Positions 25,047-34,040 of a stretch of DNA of 64,000 nucleotides are shown one piece after another. This DNA is from RPRB01 sp035501615 (lineage in GTDB: Bacteria > Myxococcota > Myxococcia > Myxococcales > Myxococcaceae), in NCBI GenBank assembly GCA_035501615.1, contig DATJVY010000012.1, positions 1 through 64,000 of the forward strand. The letters are read 5' to 3'. Position 1 is the first letter of the stretch; every line of letters begins with the position of its first letter. Under the pieces are notes generated by a model. It saw only the letters and a program-made list of their open reading frames with translations. It did not search any database and was not told the origin of the DNA. The translations under genes were made by a program, and so were the position numbers.

Positions 25047-26251
25047 GTGCGTACCCCGGGGGCTCGCCGCTCGAGCTCGGCGAGAACGTGGAGGAGGTCC
25101 TTGTCACCGCGACCCGAGAGATTGACCAGCAGCCGCCTTCCGCGGCCGAGCTCGCGCGCGACGTCGCGGGCCCGCGCCAGCGCGTGCGCCGTCTCCAGCG
25201 CCGGAAGGATGCCCTCGAGGCGGCAGCATTCCTGGAGCGCGGCCAGCGCCTCGTCGTCGGTCGCCGTGCGGACGTCGAGCCGCCCGCTGTCGCGGAGCTG
25301 GGCCAGCTCGGGACCGACGCCGGGGTAGTCCAGCCCGGCGCTCACCGAGTGGGCCTCGGCCACCTGCCCCTCTTCGGTCTGGAGCACCGAGCTGGCGCTT
25401 CCGTGGAGCACGCCGAACTTCCCGGCGGTCAGCGAAGCGCCGTGCTTGCCGGAGGCCAGCCCCTCGCCACCCGCCTCCACCGCCACCAGGCGCACCGAGG
25501 CATCTTCGAGGAATGCGGTGAACGCGCCCATCGCGTTCGAGCCGCCGCCCACGCAGGCCACGATCGCGTCGGGGAGCCCGCCGAGCCGCTCGGTCCACTG
25601 CGCGCGTGCCTCGTCGCCGATGATCCGCTGCAGGTCCCGGACCATGCTCGGGTAGGGATGCGGGCCGGCGACGCTTCCGATGACGTAGAAGGTCGTCTCC
25701 ACGTGGGTCACCCAGTCGCGGATGGCCTCGTTCATCGCGTCCTTGAGCGTCCGGCTGCCGCTCTCCACCGGGCGCACCGTGGCGCCGAAGAGACGCATCC
25801 GCTGGACGTTGGGCGCCTGGCGCCGCACGTCCTCGGCGCCCATGAACACCTCGCAGGGAAGGCCGACCCGCGCGCACGAGGCGGCGGTGGCCACTCCGTG
25901 CTGCCCGGCGCCCGTCTCGGCGATGACCCGCGTCTTGCCCATCCGGAGCGCGAGCCGGACCTGCCCCACGGTGTTGTTCACCTTGTGGGCCCCGGTGTGG
26001 AGCAGGTCCTCGCGCTTGAGCCACACCTCGGCCCCGCCGAAGGACCCGGTGAGTCGCGCGGCGAAGGTGAGCGGCGTGGGACGCCCGGCCCAGTCGCGGA
26101 GGTCGGCGGCGACGGCGGCGCGGTAGGCGGGGTCGACCCGCGCCTCGGCCCAGGCGGCGGCGAGTGCGTCCAGGGCGGGAATGAGCGTCTCCGGGACGTA
26201 GCGCCCACCGTACCGTCCGAACCGCCCGGGCTGCTGCTCCGGCTGACTCAT
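25043..26251 (-). CDS. trpB: Tryptophan synthase beta subunit
   Basis: 402 residues, family size. It starts MSQPEQQPGRFGRYGGRYVP. The pyridoxal phosphate lysine is Lys90 in LLHTGAHKVNNTVGQ; further motifs are AETGAGQHGVATAASCA, CVGGGSNAMGAFTAF for phosphate binding, and SAGLDYPGVGPELA. It condenses indole with serine to give tryptophan. The ATG overlaps the trpF stop by four bases, and the stop overlaps the peptidase start by four. The N-terminus and length are typical of the TrpB1 type. Confidence 0.97.
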   Translation of the reverse strand: MSQPEQQPGRFGRYGGRYVPETLIPALDALAAAWAEARVDPAYRAAVAADLRDWAGRPTPLTFAARLTGSFGGAEVWLKREDLLHTGAHKVNNTVGQVRLALRMGKTRVIAETGAGQHGVATAASCARVGLPCEVFMGAEDVRRQAPNVQRMRLFGATVRPVESGSRTLKDAMNEAIRDWVTHVETTFYVIGSVAGPHPYPSMVRDLQRIIGDEARAQWTERLGGLPDAIVACVGGGSNAMGAFTAFLEDASVRLVAVEAGGEGLASGKHGASLTAGKFGVLHGSASSVLQTEEGQVAEAHSVSAGLDYPGVGPELAQLRDSGRLDVRTATDDEALAALQECCRLEGILPALETAHALARARDVARELGRGRRLLVNLSGRGDKDLLHVLAELERRAPGVRT

Positions 26252-26865
26252 CGCTCCTCCGCCGCGCGGACCGCGGTCACGAACGCCCGGACGAGGGCCG
26301 GGTCCTTCACCCCGGGGCGGGACTCCACCCCGGAGGCGACGTCGACCCCGCCCGGTGCCGCACGCCGGATCGCCTCTGCCACGTTCGACGGCGTGAGGCC
26401 ACCAGCAAGCCAGAACGGGACGCCGAAGCGCCGTGCTCCGTGGGCCAGCGTCCAGTCGAAGCTCCGGCCCGATCCTCCGAAGCCCTCCACCCGGGCGTCG
26501 AGGAGCAGCTCGGTCGCCCGCGGCGAAACCGACGGCGGCAGGGAGGCGTCGATGCGCAGCACCTGCCAGAGCGGTGCTCCGACCCCGGCGTAGTCGGCAG
26601 GGTCCTCGTCGCCGTGGAGCTGGACCGCGCCCAGCCTCGCCGCGCCGACCGCGGCACGCACCGCCTCGGGCGGGGCGCGCACGAAGACGCCGACCCGGAG
26701 GACTCCCGCGGGAAGCTGCGAGGCGATCTCCACCGCGCGGGCGAGCGGGACGTGGCGCTTGCTGCCCGGCCAGAAGTTGAAGCCGACCGCGTCCGCTCCG
26801 GCCTCGACGGCGAGCAACGCGTCCTCGAGGCGGGTCATCCCGCACACCTTGACGCGGGTCCTCAC
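26248..26865 (-). CDS. trpF: Phosphoribosylanthranilate isomerase
   Basis: 205 residues. A small TIM barrel starts VKVCGMTRLEDALLAVEAGA with the catalytic Cys. It continues VGFNFWPGSKRHVPLARA, AVQLHGDED, and PFWLAGGLTPSNVAEAI and DVASGVESRPGVKDP for phosphate binding and the catalytic Asp region. It isomerises N-(5-phosphoribosyl)anthranilate to the carboxyphenylamino-deoxyribulose phosphate. It is joined to trpC and trpB by four-base overlaps and is not fused to trpC as in enteric bacteria. Confidence 0.96.
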   Translation of the reverse strand: MRTRVKVCGMTRLEDALLAVEAGADAVGFNFWPGSKRHVPLARAVEIASQLPAGVLRVGVFVRAPPEAVRAAVGAARLGAVQLHGDEDPADYAGVGAPLWQVLRIDASLPPSVSPRATELLLDARVEGFGGSGRSFDWTLAHGARRFGVPFWLAGGLTPSNVAEAIRRAAPGGVDVASGVESRPGVKDPALVRAFVTAVRAAEER

Positions 26866-27683
26866 CTGGCCTCCACCAGTGCCCGGACCGCGGCGACCGG
26901 GTCCGCTGCGCGCATCAGGCTCTCTCCGACCAGCGCCGCGCCGGCCCCCGCGCGGGCGAGGCGCCGCACGTCGTCGGCGGTGCGGATCCCGCTCTCGGCG
27001 ACGAGGATTCGTGTCGGCCGGGCGAGCTCCGGGGCGATCCGCTCGAAGCGCCCCCGGTCCACCTCGAGCGTCTCGAGGTCCCGGGCGTTCACCCCCACCA
27101 GCCGGGCTCCGAGCAGGTCCGGGGCCCCGAGCTCGAACGGCTGCACCACCTCGAGCAGGACGTCGAGCCCCAGCTCCAGCGCCGTCGCCCAGAGGTGCAG
27201 CAGGACCGGCGGCTCGACCGCGGCGGCGAGCAGCAGCACCGCGTCCGCCCCGGCGTCCACCGCCTCGGCGAGCATGTACGGCTCGACCACGAAGTCCTTG
27301 CGGAGCAGGGGCACGTCGATCGCGGCGCGGACCGCCCGCAGGTCCTCCAGACGCCCACCGAACCGGCGCTCCTCGGTGAGCACGCTCACGCAGCGCGCCC
27401 CACCGGCGACGTAGGCCCGGGCCTGCGAGGTGGCATCCACCGCGCGGATGTCGCCGGCGGAGGGCGAGGCTCGCTTCACCTCGCAGATCAGGGGGAAGCC
27501 GCTGCCACCCCGGAGCGCGGCCTCGAAGCGCGGCGAGCGGCGGGGTCGGCTGGCGACCTCGGAGAGGAGGTGGGGGCGCTGGCGCATTCGCCGGGCGCAG
27601 TCCTCGCGGGCACCGGCGACCAGCTCGGCCAGGACACCTCGGGGGGGGCGCCAGGCCCGTGTCTCGGGATCGCCGGGGGTCAC
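26862..27683 (-). CDS. trpC: Indole-3-glycerol phosphate synthase
   Basis: 273 residues from GTG 27683. Motifs are PLICEVKRASPSAGDIRAVD with the catalytic Lys, VSVLTEERRFGGRLEDL, VPLLRKDFVVEPYMLAEA, LVGVNARDLETLEVD, and LVAESGIRTADDVRRL, all in TIM-barrel order. It forms the indole ring by decarboxylative closure. The start overlaps trpD and the stop overlaps trpF, each by four bases. The start has no alternative in frame nearby that would be better. Confidence 0.96.
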   Translation of the reverse strand: MTPGDPETRAWRPPRGVLAELVAGAREDCARRMRQRPHLLSEVASRPRRSPRFEAALRGGSGFPLICEVKRASPSAGDIRAVDATSQARAYVAGGARCVSVLTEERRFGGRLEDLRAVRAAIDVPLLRKDFVVEPYMLAEAVDAGADAVLLLAAAVEPPVLLHLWATALELGLDVLLEVVQPFELGAPDLLGARLVGVNARDLETLEVDRGRFERIAPELARPTRILVAESGIRTADDVRRLARAGAGAALVGESLMRAADPVAAVRALVEAR

Positions 27684-28702
27684 GCCGCCACGCCCGCCCG
27701 GGTGAGGGCGATCAGGCGCTCCAACCGGGTCCGTGCCGCGCCCGAGTCGATGCTCTCCGCCGCGCGCAGCACGCCCTCGGCGAGCGTCTGCACCGCATCC
27801 GCCACCCACAGCGCCGCTCCGGCGTTGAGGAGGACTGCGTCCCGCACCGCGCCGGCGTGACCCTCGAGCAGCGCGGCAAGGACGGCGGCGTTCTCCTCCG
27901 GCGTCCCGCCGCGGATGGCCGTGCCGTGCACCGGGCGGAGCCCGCCGTCCTCCGGGTGGAGCTCCACCTCGCGGACCTGCCCGGCCTCGACCCAGGCGGC
28001 CCGGGTGGGCCCGCTGGGGGAGATCTCGTCCAGCCCCTCGAGGCCGTGGACCACCAGCGCCCGCTCGGTGCCGAGCCGGGCCAGCGTCTCGGCGACCACG
28101 GGGACCAGCGACGCGGCGTAGACGCCCAGCAGCTGCCGCGGGGCCCGCGCCGGGTTGGCCAGCGGACCGAGGAGGTTGAAGACGCTCCGGACGCCGACCT
28201 CGCGGCGCACCGGGGCCACGTGGCGCATCGCCGCGTGCAGGGCGGGGGCGTAGAGGAAGCCGATCTGCACCTCGGCGAGGCACCGCTCCACCGTCTCCAC
28301 CGGAGCGTCCACCTGGACGCCGCAGGCGGTGAGGAGGTCGGCGCTACCGCTCCGGGAGGAGACGCTCCGGTTGCCGTGCTTGGCGACGGTGACCCCGGCG
28401 CCGGCGACCACCAGCGCGGCGGCGGTGGAGATGTTGAAGGTGCCGGCGCCGTCGCCGCCCGTCCCGCACGTGTCCAGCACCACCCGCCCGGGAGGGAGGC
28501 GGACCGGCGTGGCCCGGCGGCGCATGACCGTGGCCGCGGCGGCGATCTCCGCCGGGGTCTCGCCCTTCATCCGCAGCGCGACGAGGAACGCGCCCATCTG
28601 CGCCGGGGTGGCCTCGCCCTGGAAGATGGACTCGAAGGCGGACTCGACCTCCGCCGGCGTGAGGTCCGAGCCCTCGACGAGCTTCTGGAGGAGGGCCTTC
28701 AT
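27680..28702 (-). CDS. trpD: Anthranilate phosphoribosyltransferase
   Basis: 340 residues, normal. The pyrophosphate-binding motif is DTCGTGGDGAGTFNISTAAA, followed by KHGNRSVSSRSGSADLL and RSVFNLLGPLANPARAPRQL. It transfers phosphoribose from PRPP to anthranilate. ATG 28702 overlaps the trpG stop by four bases. TrpD is a separate protein here, not fused to TrpG. Confidence 0.97.
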   Translation of the reverse strand: MKALLQKLVEGSDLTPAEVESAFESIFQGEATPAQMGAFLVALRMKGETPAEIAAAATVMRRRATPVRLPPGRVVLDTCGTGGDGAGTFNISTAAALVVAGAGVTVAKHGNRSVSSRSGSADLLTACGVQVDAPVETVERCLAEVQIGFLYAPALHAAMRHVAPVRREVGVRSVFNLLGPLANPARAPRQLLGVYAASLVPVVAETLARLGTERALVVHGLEGLDEISPSGPTRAAWVEAGQVREVELHPEDGGLRPVHGTAIRGGTPEENAAVLAALLEGHAGAVRDAVLLNAGAALWVADAVQTLAEGVLRAAESIDSGAARTRLERLIALTRAGVAA

Positions 28703-29277
28703 GGCCCGAGCCGCCCCTGGAGGAAGTTCCGGAGGAGCGCCGGTCCGTCGGGGGTGAGCACGCTCTCGGGATGGAACTGCACCCCCACCGTGGGGTGGGT
28801 GCGGTGGCGGAGCGCCATCACCTCGCCGTCGTCGGTGGAGAGGGCCGTCACCTCCAGCACCCCGGGAAGGGTGGGTCGGTCGACGACGAGGGAGTGGTAA
28901 CGCCCGACCTCGAGCGGGCGGGGCAGGCCGGAGAACAGGCCCGTTCCCTCGTGGGCGACGGGAGAGGTCTTGCCGTGCACCACCCGGCTCGCGCGCCGCA
29001 CCACGCCTCCGAAGGCGGCGCCGATGGACTGGTGGCCGAGGCAGACCCCGAGGATGGGGACCGAGCCGCTGAGCGCCTGGATCAGCGGCACCGAGACGCC
29101 GGCCTCGGCGGGGGTGCAGGGGCCAGGGCTGAGGACCACCGCCTCCGGCCGGAGCGCGCGCACGTCGCCCACCGCGATCTCGTCGTTGCGGTGGACCTCG
29201 ACCTCGGCCCCGAGCGACTGGAGCGCCTGGACCAGGTTGAAGGTGAAGGAGTCGTAGTTGTCGACGACGAGGATCAC
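28699..29277 (-). CDS. trpG: Anthranilate synthase component II (glutamine amidotransferase)
   Basis: 192 residues. It is a class I glutamine amidotransferase: MILVVDNYDSFTFNLVQALQ, LSPGPCTPAEAG for the oxyanion region, the nucleophile Cys79 in ILGVCLGHQSIGAAFGG, and His-Glu in GVQFHPESVLT. It supplies ammonia to TrpE. It could also serve aminodeoxychorismate synthase (PabA), but its position directly after trpE favours tryptophan synthesis. Overlaps with both neighbours are four bases. Confidence 0.96.
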   Translation of the reverse strand: MILVVDNYDSFTFNLVQALQSLGAEVEVHRNDEIAVGDVRALRPEAVVLSPGPCTPAEAGVSVPLIQALSGSVPILGVCLGHQSIGAAFGGVVRRASRVVHGKTSPVAHEGTGLFSGLPRPLEVGRYHSLVVDRPTLPGVLEVTALSTDDGEVMALRHRTHPTVGVQFHPESVLTPDGPALLRNFLQGRLGP

Positions 29278-30749
29278 TGGCCCGCCTCGTCCCCGGCGAT
29301 GGCGACCAGAGCGGCCCGCAGCTTGTGCGCCGTCTCCTGGTACTCGGCCTCGGGAGTGCTGTCGTGCACGATGCCGGCTCCGGCCTGGAAGCGGAGGCGT
29401 CGCCCGCTGAGCGCGACGCTGCGGATGACGATCGCCAGGTCCATGTCGCCATCGAAACCGACGTAGCCGGCCGCCCCGGCGTACGGCCCGCGCGAGACGG
29501 GCTCCAGCTCGTCGATGATCTCCAGCGCGCGGACCTTGGGTGCGCCGCTGACGGTCCCGGCGGGGAACGAGGCGGCGATGACGTCCCAGGCGTCGAGACC
29601 GGGGTCGAGCGTCCCCGAGACCTGGCTGACCATGTGCATCACGTGGCTGTAGCGCTCGATGACCTCGCGCTCCTCGACCATCACCGTCCCGGGGCGGCTG
29701 ACCCGGCCGACGTCGTTCCGCCCGAGGTCGACGAGCATGATGTGCTCGGCACGCTCCTTGGGGTCGGCCTTGAGCTCGGCCTCCAGCGCGGCGTCCTCGG
29801 CCGGGGTGGCACCTCGCTTCCGGGTGCCGGCGATGGGGCGGACCGTCACCGTCTCCCCGGAGAGTCGGACCAGGAGCTCGGGCGAGGCGCCGGCCAGGGC
29901 CCGTTCCCCGAAGCGGAGGAAGAAGAGGTAGGGGGTGGGGGAGACGCGGCGGAGCGCGCGGTAGAGCTCGAACGGGTCACCCTGGTAGTCGGCGGAGAGC
30001 CTCCTCGAGAGGACGACCTGGTAGCAGTCGCCCGCGGCGATGTACTCGCGCGCCCGGGCCACCGCGGCCTCGAATCCGGGGCGTTCCCAGCCATCCTCGA
30101 GCCCACCCAGCCGTGGCGCCGGCTGGTCGAGAGGAAGTGGCCGCTGCAGGGCCTCGGCGAGCGCGTCGGCGCGGGCCATCGCCGCGCGGTACGCGGCCTC
30201 GACGCTCGGGTAGAGCGGCAGGTGGACCGAGGCCCAGATGCGGAGCCGGTGGCTCAGGTTGTCGAACACGGCGCAGCGGTCGACCAGCATCCACTCCCCG
30301 TCGGGGAAGTCGGGGTCGGGGCCGTGGCGCTGCGGGACCCGGGGCTCGAACCAGCGGACGGCGCCATGTCCGAGGTAGCCGATGAGGCCGCCGACGAAGG
30401 GTGGAGCGCCGTCGGGCCGGACGAACTGGAAGGCGTCCATCAGCTCGCGGAGCGCCTCGAGCGGCGGCAGCTGGTCCTCGAAGGTGCGCGAACCGGCCTG
30501 CTCGACCACGGTGCCGTCCGGGCCCTGGCGGATGAGGGCGATCGGCTCGTCGCCGAGGAAGGAGTAGCGGCCCCACCGCTCGCCTCCCTGGACGGATTCG
30601 AGGAGAAACGCGTGCGACGGCGTGGGCAGCTTGAGGAAGGCGCTGACCGGCGTCTCGGTGTCCCCGGGAAGCTCGCGCCACACCGGGACGAGGTTCCCGC
30701 CGTCGGCGAGTCGCTCGAAGCTGGCCAGGCTCATCCGGGTGTCACGCAT
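29274..30749 (-). CDS. trpE: Anthranilate synthase component I
   Basis: 491 residues. The chorismate-binding C-terminal domain is complete: LSRRLSADYQGDPFELYRAL, ASPELLVRLSGETVTVRPIAGTRKRG (read in parts), EHIMLVDLGRNDVGRVSRPG, and AGTVSGAPKVRALEIIDELE. The N-terminal region carries the feedback-inhibition site of the family. It makes anthranilate from chorismate with TrpG. Start ATG 30749, with ATG 30734 also possible. In the 126 bases upstream (30750-30875) I looked for a leader peptide with Trp codons and an attenuator and found none; GATAGG close to the start is a weak -10 candidate. Confidence 0.96.
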   Translation of the reverse strand: MRDTRMSLASFERLADGGNLVPVWRELPGDTETPVSAFLKLPTPSHAFLLESVQGGERWGRYSFLGDEPIALIRQGPDGTVVEQAGSRTFEDQLPPLEALRELMDAFQFVRPDGAPPFVGGLIGYLGHGAVRWFEPRVPQRHGPDPDFPDGEWMLVDRCAVFDNLSHRLRIWASVHLPLYPSVEAAYRAAMARADALAEALQRPLPLDQPAPRLGGLEDGWERPGFEAAVARAREYIAAGDCYQVVLSRRLSADYQGDPFELYRALRRVSPTPYLFFLRFGERALAGASPELLVRLSGETVTVRPIAGTRKRGATPAEDAALEAELKADPKERAEHIMLVDLGRNDVGRVSRPGTVMVEEREVIERYSHVMHMVSQVSGTLDPGLDAWDVIAASFPAGTVSGAPKVRALEIIDELEPVSRGPYAGAAGYVGFDGDMDLAIVIRSVALSGRRLRFQAGAGIVHDSTPEAEYQETAHKLRAALVAIAGDEAGQ

Positions 30750-30875
30750 CGGGTGGGCACCCTATCGCAACGGCGAGGGAGGAGCCCCGAGGGGCGCGAG
30801 CGGGTCGTCGGGAGCGACGCGGATGGCGAGGCGGAGCACGCCCCGGGAGACACCCTGTCGCTTTCGGGTTGCGGC

Positions 30876-31187
30876 TCAGCCGCGCTCGAGCTCCTCGACC
30901 GTCTTCCTCGGGTCCAGCCAGGTCTCGAACTTGTGGGTCAGGTACTTCTTCGCCTGACCGCGGAGGAGGAGCCCCGGGTCGGTGGCCTGTCCCCCCACCG
31001 TCTTCTCGGTGACCCGGAGGGTGGCGTCGAGGTGGATGCCCATCACCTTCCCGCTGAGCTTCGCGGTGTCACCGCTCCAGGTCGACTGGATGCCGTGCTT
31101 TGCCCAGTGCTCGGTCAGCTTCTCGATCCGCTTCTTCGCCTCGGCGAGCGGCAGTGCGTGCGCCACCTGGAAGTCGATCATCCCCAT
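30876..31187 (-). CDS. Polyhydroxyalkanoic acid system family protein
   Basis: 103 residues, ATG 31187. Sequence pattern IDFQVAHALPLAEAKKRIEK, then HWAKHGIQSTWSGDTA and GKVMGIHLDATLRVTEKTV, fits the PHA_gran_rgn family of small proteins found near phasin and polyhydroxyalkanoate genes. It is thought to associate with storage granules or to act in their control; the precise role is not settled. It follows the photolyase gene by five bases on the same strand and lies upstream of trpE. Two phasin-like genes occur 7.5 kb away. Confidence 0.8.
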   Translation of the reverse strand: MGMIDFQVAHALPLAEAKKRIEKLTEHWAKHGIQSTWSGDTAKLSGKVMGIHLDATLRVTEKTVGGQATDPGLLLRGQAKKYLTHKFETWLDPRKTVEELERG

Positions 31188-31192
31188 CGCGT

Positions 31193-32680
31193 TCAGGCTC
31201 CTTTGGATCCACCGGTGGCCCGGGGCTTCCGCCGCGGCGGCAGCTTCACCCCGGCCGCGTCGGGCCCACCGTAGCGGGCCAGGTAGGGTCCGAGGTCGAA
31301 TTTCTCCGCCGTCCGGAGCGAGCTCATCGGCCGAACCTTGCCGAGGACCGGGCGTTCCTGGAAGGGCCGGTCGTGCAGCCCGAGGACCCACTGGAAGTTG
31401 GCGACGCTGACCGGGTCCCGTCCGTCGAGCGCGTAGCGATCGTTGAGGTGGGCCATCCGTCGCAGCGCCTCGGCGGCCGTGGGGCTCCACTCGAGGATCT
31501 TCTTCCCCCACAGCATCCGGAGGTAGCCGTGGATCCGCCCCTCCTCGCGGAGCTGGCGCTGGGCGGCGTTCCAGAGCGGGTCGGCGGTCTGGCCGCGGTC
31601 GAGCCGCTCGAGCGCATACAGGTGCTCGCGCCGGTCGCCGGCATGGGCCGCGAGCGTCTGCTGTGCCCAGCCAGGCAAGGACGAGACCAGGAGCTGGGCG
31701 TGCACCGGCGTGTGGAGGCAGTAGTTGAACGCCAGCTCCCGCCGGACCAGCAGCTCCTCGAGGAAGGCCTGCACTCCGGGCTGCTCGGGACCGTGGGCAT
31801 CGAGGCAGGCCCGGGCGACCTCGCCGGCGAACAGAAGTCCCCAGTGGAGGGCAGGGGAGAGGCCGGACTGCCCGTCCCGTCCCGGCGCGTTCCGCACCTC
31901 GTGGAACCGGCTCACCCGGGTTCGGACGAAGCGTCGCAGCGCCGCCAGCGCCGCAGGCCGACCTCCGGGGTGGCCGGCGACGGGCACGACCGAGTGGTCG
32001 ATGTCGAAGGCGTCCAGCCGCCCCACGAGCCGGCCCGGCGACCGCTCCGGCTCGAATCCGGGGTCGATGCGCGCGGCCTCTCGGGCGTGGGCGGGCTCCG
32101 GTCCCCGGGGGAGCCTCCCCAGGTACTCGGGCCAGAGCTTCCGGAGCTTCGGGCGGAGCGCGTAGGCGCCGACCTGGCGCTCGGGGATGCGCTGCATCGG
32201 AACCACGCACGAGGCATCCACCGCCACGAGCGGGACGTGGAGCGCCCTCGCCGCCCCGCGAAGGTGGCCGGGGATGATGAATGCCGGGAACCAGTCGGAG
32301 ACCACCGCCGCCGCCCCCCGCCCGAGCTGCCCCAGCCGGGGGACGTGCTGGCCGGCGCTCCGCGGGAGCTCGAGCCAGTAGGGAACCCCCCGCCTCCGCA
32401 TCGCCTCGCCGAGTGCGTCCAGCCCCTGGAGGACGAAGGTGTGCAGCCGGTCGGAGGCGTGGGGGTAGTCCGGCCGGAGCGCGTGGTAGCAGACGACCGG
32501 GAGGCGAAGCCTGTTCCCGAGGGCGATGGCGGCGTCCAGCGCATGGTTGTGGGACGCACGCTGGTTCACCATGCACCAGTAGAGGACGTACTCCCCCCTC
32601 GAGGGCAGGGGCGCATCACGGACGACGTGGACCCGGGCGGGGTCGACGCCGATCTCGGTCCAGGAGAAGCCACCAGGCAT
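31193..32680 (-). CDS. phr: Class II deoxyribodipyrimidine photolyase
   Basis: 495 residues. N-terminal photolyase Rossmann domain: YVLYWCMVNQRASHNHALD and VCYHALRPDYPHASDRLHTF. The FAD-binding helical domain has LLVRRELAFNYC, LWGKKILEWSP, and LNDRYALDGRDPVSVANFQW followed by GLHDRPFQERPVLGKVR, which are hallmarks of class II CPD photolyases rather than class I. It repairs UV cyclobutane pyrimidine dimers using light. Predicted cytosolic. Divergent from hemB with 59 bases between starts. The C-terminal tail is basic. Confidence 0.93.
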   Translation of the reverse strand: MPGGFSWTEIGVDPARVHVVRDAPLPSRGEYVLYWCMVNQRASHNHALDAAIALGNRLRLPVVCYHALRPDYPHASDRLHTFVLQGLDALGEAMRRRGVPYWLELPRSAGQHVPRLGQLGRGAAAVVSDWFPAFIIPGHLRGAARALHVPLVAVDASCVVPMQRIPERQVGAYALRPKLRKLWPEYLGRLPRGPEPAHAREAARIDPGFEPERSPGRLVGRLDAFDIDHSVVPVAGHPGGRPAALAALRRFVRTRVSRFHEVRNAPGRDGQSGLSPALHWGLLFAGEVARACLDAHGPEQPGVQAFLEELLVRRELAFNYCLHTPVHAQLLVSSLPGWAQQTLAAHAGDRREHLYALERLDRGQTADPLWNAAQRQLREEGRIHGYLRMLWGKKILEWSPTAAEALRRMAHLNDRYALDGRDPVSVANFQWVLGLHDRPFQERPVLGKVRPMSSLRTAEKFDLGPYLARYGGPDAAGVKLPPRRKPRATGGSKGA

Positions 32681-32739
32681 CGAGCGCGACGTTCATGCTC
32701 GGTGTAGGCTCGGGGTGCAACGACTTGCTCGGACCCGCC

Positions 32740-33714
32740 ATGGCCTTTCCCGTCCACCGTCCCCGCCGACTCCGCCGCACCGAGGCCCTCCGGCGCATGG
32801 TGCGGGAGACCGAGCTCCGCCCCTCGGACTTCATCTACCCGCTCTTCGTCGTCGAGGGCCGCGGCGTCCGGAAGCCTGTCCCCTCGATGCCCGGGATCGA
32901 CAACCTCTCCGTGGACCTGGCGGTCGAGGAGGCGAAGCGCGCACGGTCGGTCGGGGTCGCCTCGGTGATCCTCTTCGGCATCCCCGGCCACAAGGACCCG
33001 CGGGGCACCGGTGCCTGGGCCGACGACGGGATCGTCCAGAAGGCGCTCCGGGCGCTCAGGGACTCGGTGCCCGAGCTCCAGCTGCTCGCCGACGTGTGTC
33101 TCTGCGAGTACACCGACCACGGCCACTGCGGCGTCATCCACGGCGGCGACGTCGACAACGACCAGAGCCTCCCGCTCCTGGCCCGCATGGCGGTCTCCTG
33201 CACGAAGGCGGGCGCGGACATCGTCGCCCCCTCGGACATGATGGACGGGAGGGTGGGGGCCATCCGCACGGCGCTCGACGAGGCGGGGCTCAGCGGGACA
33301 CCCATCCTCAGCTACGCGGCGAAGTACGCCTCGGGCTTCTACGGGCCGTTTCGCGAGGCGGCCCAGAGCACGCCCCAGTTCGGCGACCGTCGCGGCTACC
33401 AGATGGATCCGGGCAACGTTCGCGAGGCCCTCAAGGAGGTGGCGCTCGACCTCGAGGAGGGCGCGGACATGGTCATGGTCAAGCCGGCGCTGTCCTACCT
33501 GGACGTCGTCACGCGGGTGAAGGAGCGGTTCGACGTCCCGGTGGCCGCCTACAACGTTTCCGGGGAGTACGCGATGGTGAAGGCCGCCGCGGCGAACGGC
33601 TGGATCGACGGGCCACGGGTGATGATGGAGATCCTCACCTCCATCAAGCGCGCCGGCGCGGACCTCATCCTCACCTACCACGCGGTCGAAGCCGCCGAGC
33701 TGCTGGACTCGTGA
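32740..33714 (+). CDS. hemB: Delta-aminolevulinic acid dehydratase (porphobilinogen synthase)
   Basis: 324 residues from ATG 32740. It has the zinc-type cysteine cluster CLCEYTDHGHC, the Schiff-base lysines in SYAAKYASGFYGPFREA and MVMVKPALSYLDVV, and the C-terminal YNVSGEYAMVKAAA. It condenses two 5-aminolevulinate molecules into porphobilinogen for haem and corrinoid synthesis. Its stop overlaps the start of the next gene (GTGA), so at least three genes downstream appear coupled to it. Confidence 0.97.
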   Translation: MAFPVHRPRRLRRTEALRRMVRETELRPSDFIYPLFVVEGRGVRKPVPSMPGIDNLSVDLAVEEAKRARSVGVASVILFGIPGHKDPRGTGAWADDGIVQKALRALRDSVPELQLLADVCLCEYTDHGHCGVIHGGDVDNDQSLPLLARMAVSCTKAGADIVAPSDMMDGRVGAIRTALDEAGLSGTPILSYAAKYASGFYGPFREAAQSTPQFGDRRGYQMDPGNVREALKEVALDLEEGADMVMVKPALSYLDVVTRVKERFDVPVAAYNVSGEYAMVKAAAANGWIDGPRVMMEILTSIKRAGADLILTYHAVEAAELLDS

Positions 33715-34040
33715 GCCCCGCGCGGAAGGGCAGGCGCCGCAGCTCCGCGAGGCCGCCGCCCGTGCTGCAGTACAAGGTGGTGGAGCTCTCCACGGTGGAC
33801 GAGGGGAGCCTGGAGCACGCGGTCAACCTCTGGGTCTCCCAGGGGTGGACCCTGGAGACGGTGCAGTTCGCGATGCGCGAGTCCTCCAAGCGGCCGGCGA
33901 TGGCCTTCGTCTTCTTCACCCGGCCGGGGGAGGCACCGGTGGCCGACGCGGGGCAGTCCGCCGGGGCCCGGAGCGAGGTCCGGGTCGACCACGCCTGGAG
34001 CCGGCTCGCGGCGCTGGCCACCGAGGGAGACGAGTCATGA
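33711..34040 (+). CDS. Small DUF4177-like protein
   Basis: 109 residues from GTG 33711, overlapping the hemB stop by four bases. After a basic N-terminus (MSPARKGRRRSSARPPP) it has LQYKVVELSTVDEGSLEHAV followed by LWVSQGWTLETVQFAM, the pattern of the short DUF4177 fold, and FVFFTRPG. No signal peptide. Its stop overlaps the ATG of the RDD gene by four bases. Function unknown. Family placement rests on the short motif only. Confidence 0.65.
   Translation: MSPARKGRRRSSARPPPVLQYKVVELSTVDEGSLEHAVNLWVSQGWTLETVQFAMRESSKRPAMAFVFFTRPGEAPVADAGQSAGARSEVRVDHAWSRLAALATEGDES

Noticed and set aside
22275..25328. 1017-residue frame opposite the M1 peptidase and trpB
   Set aside because: Composition is Arg/Gly/Ala/Pro-rich with no domain, as expected of the complement of a high-GC gene. 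The opposite strand holds a complete M1 peptidase.
30750..30875. Tryptophan leader peptide and attenuator upstream of trpE
   Set aside because: No short frame with consecutive Trp codons and no terminator-like stem with a T-run was found.
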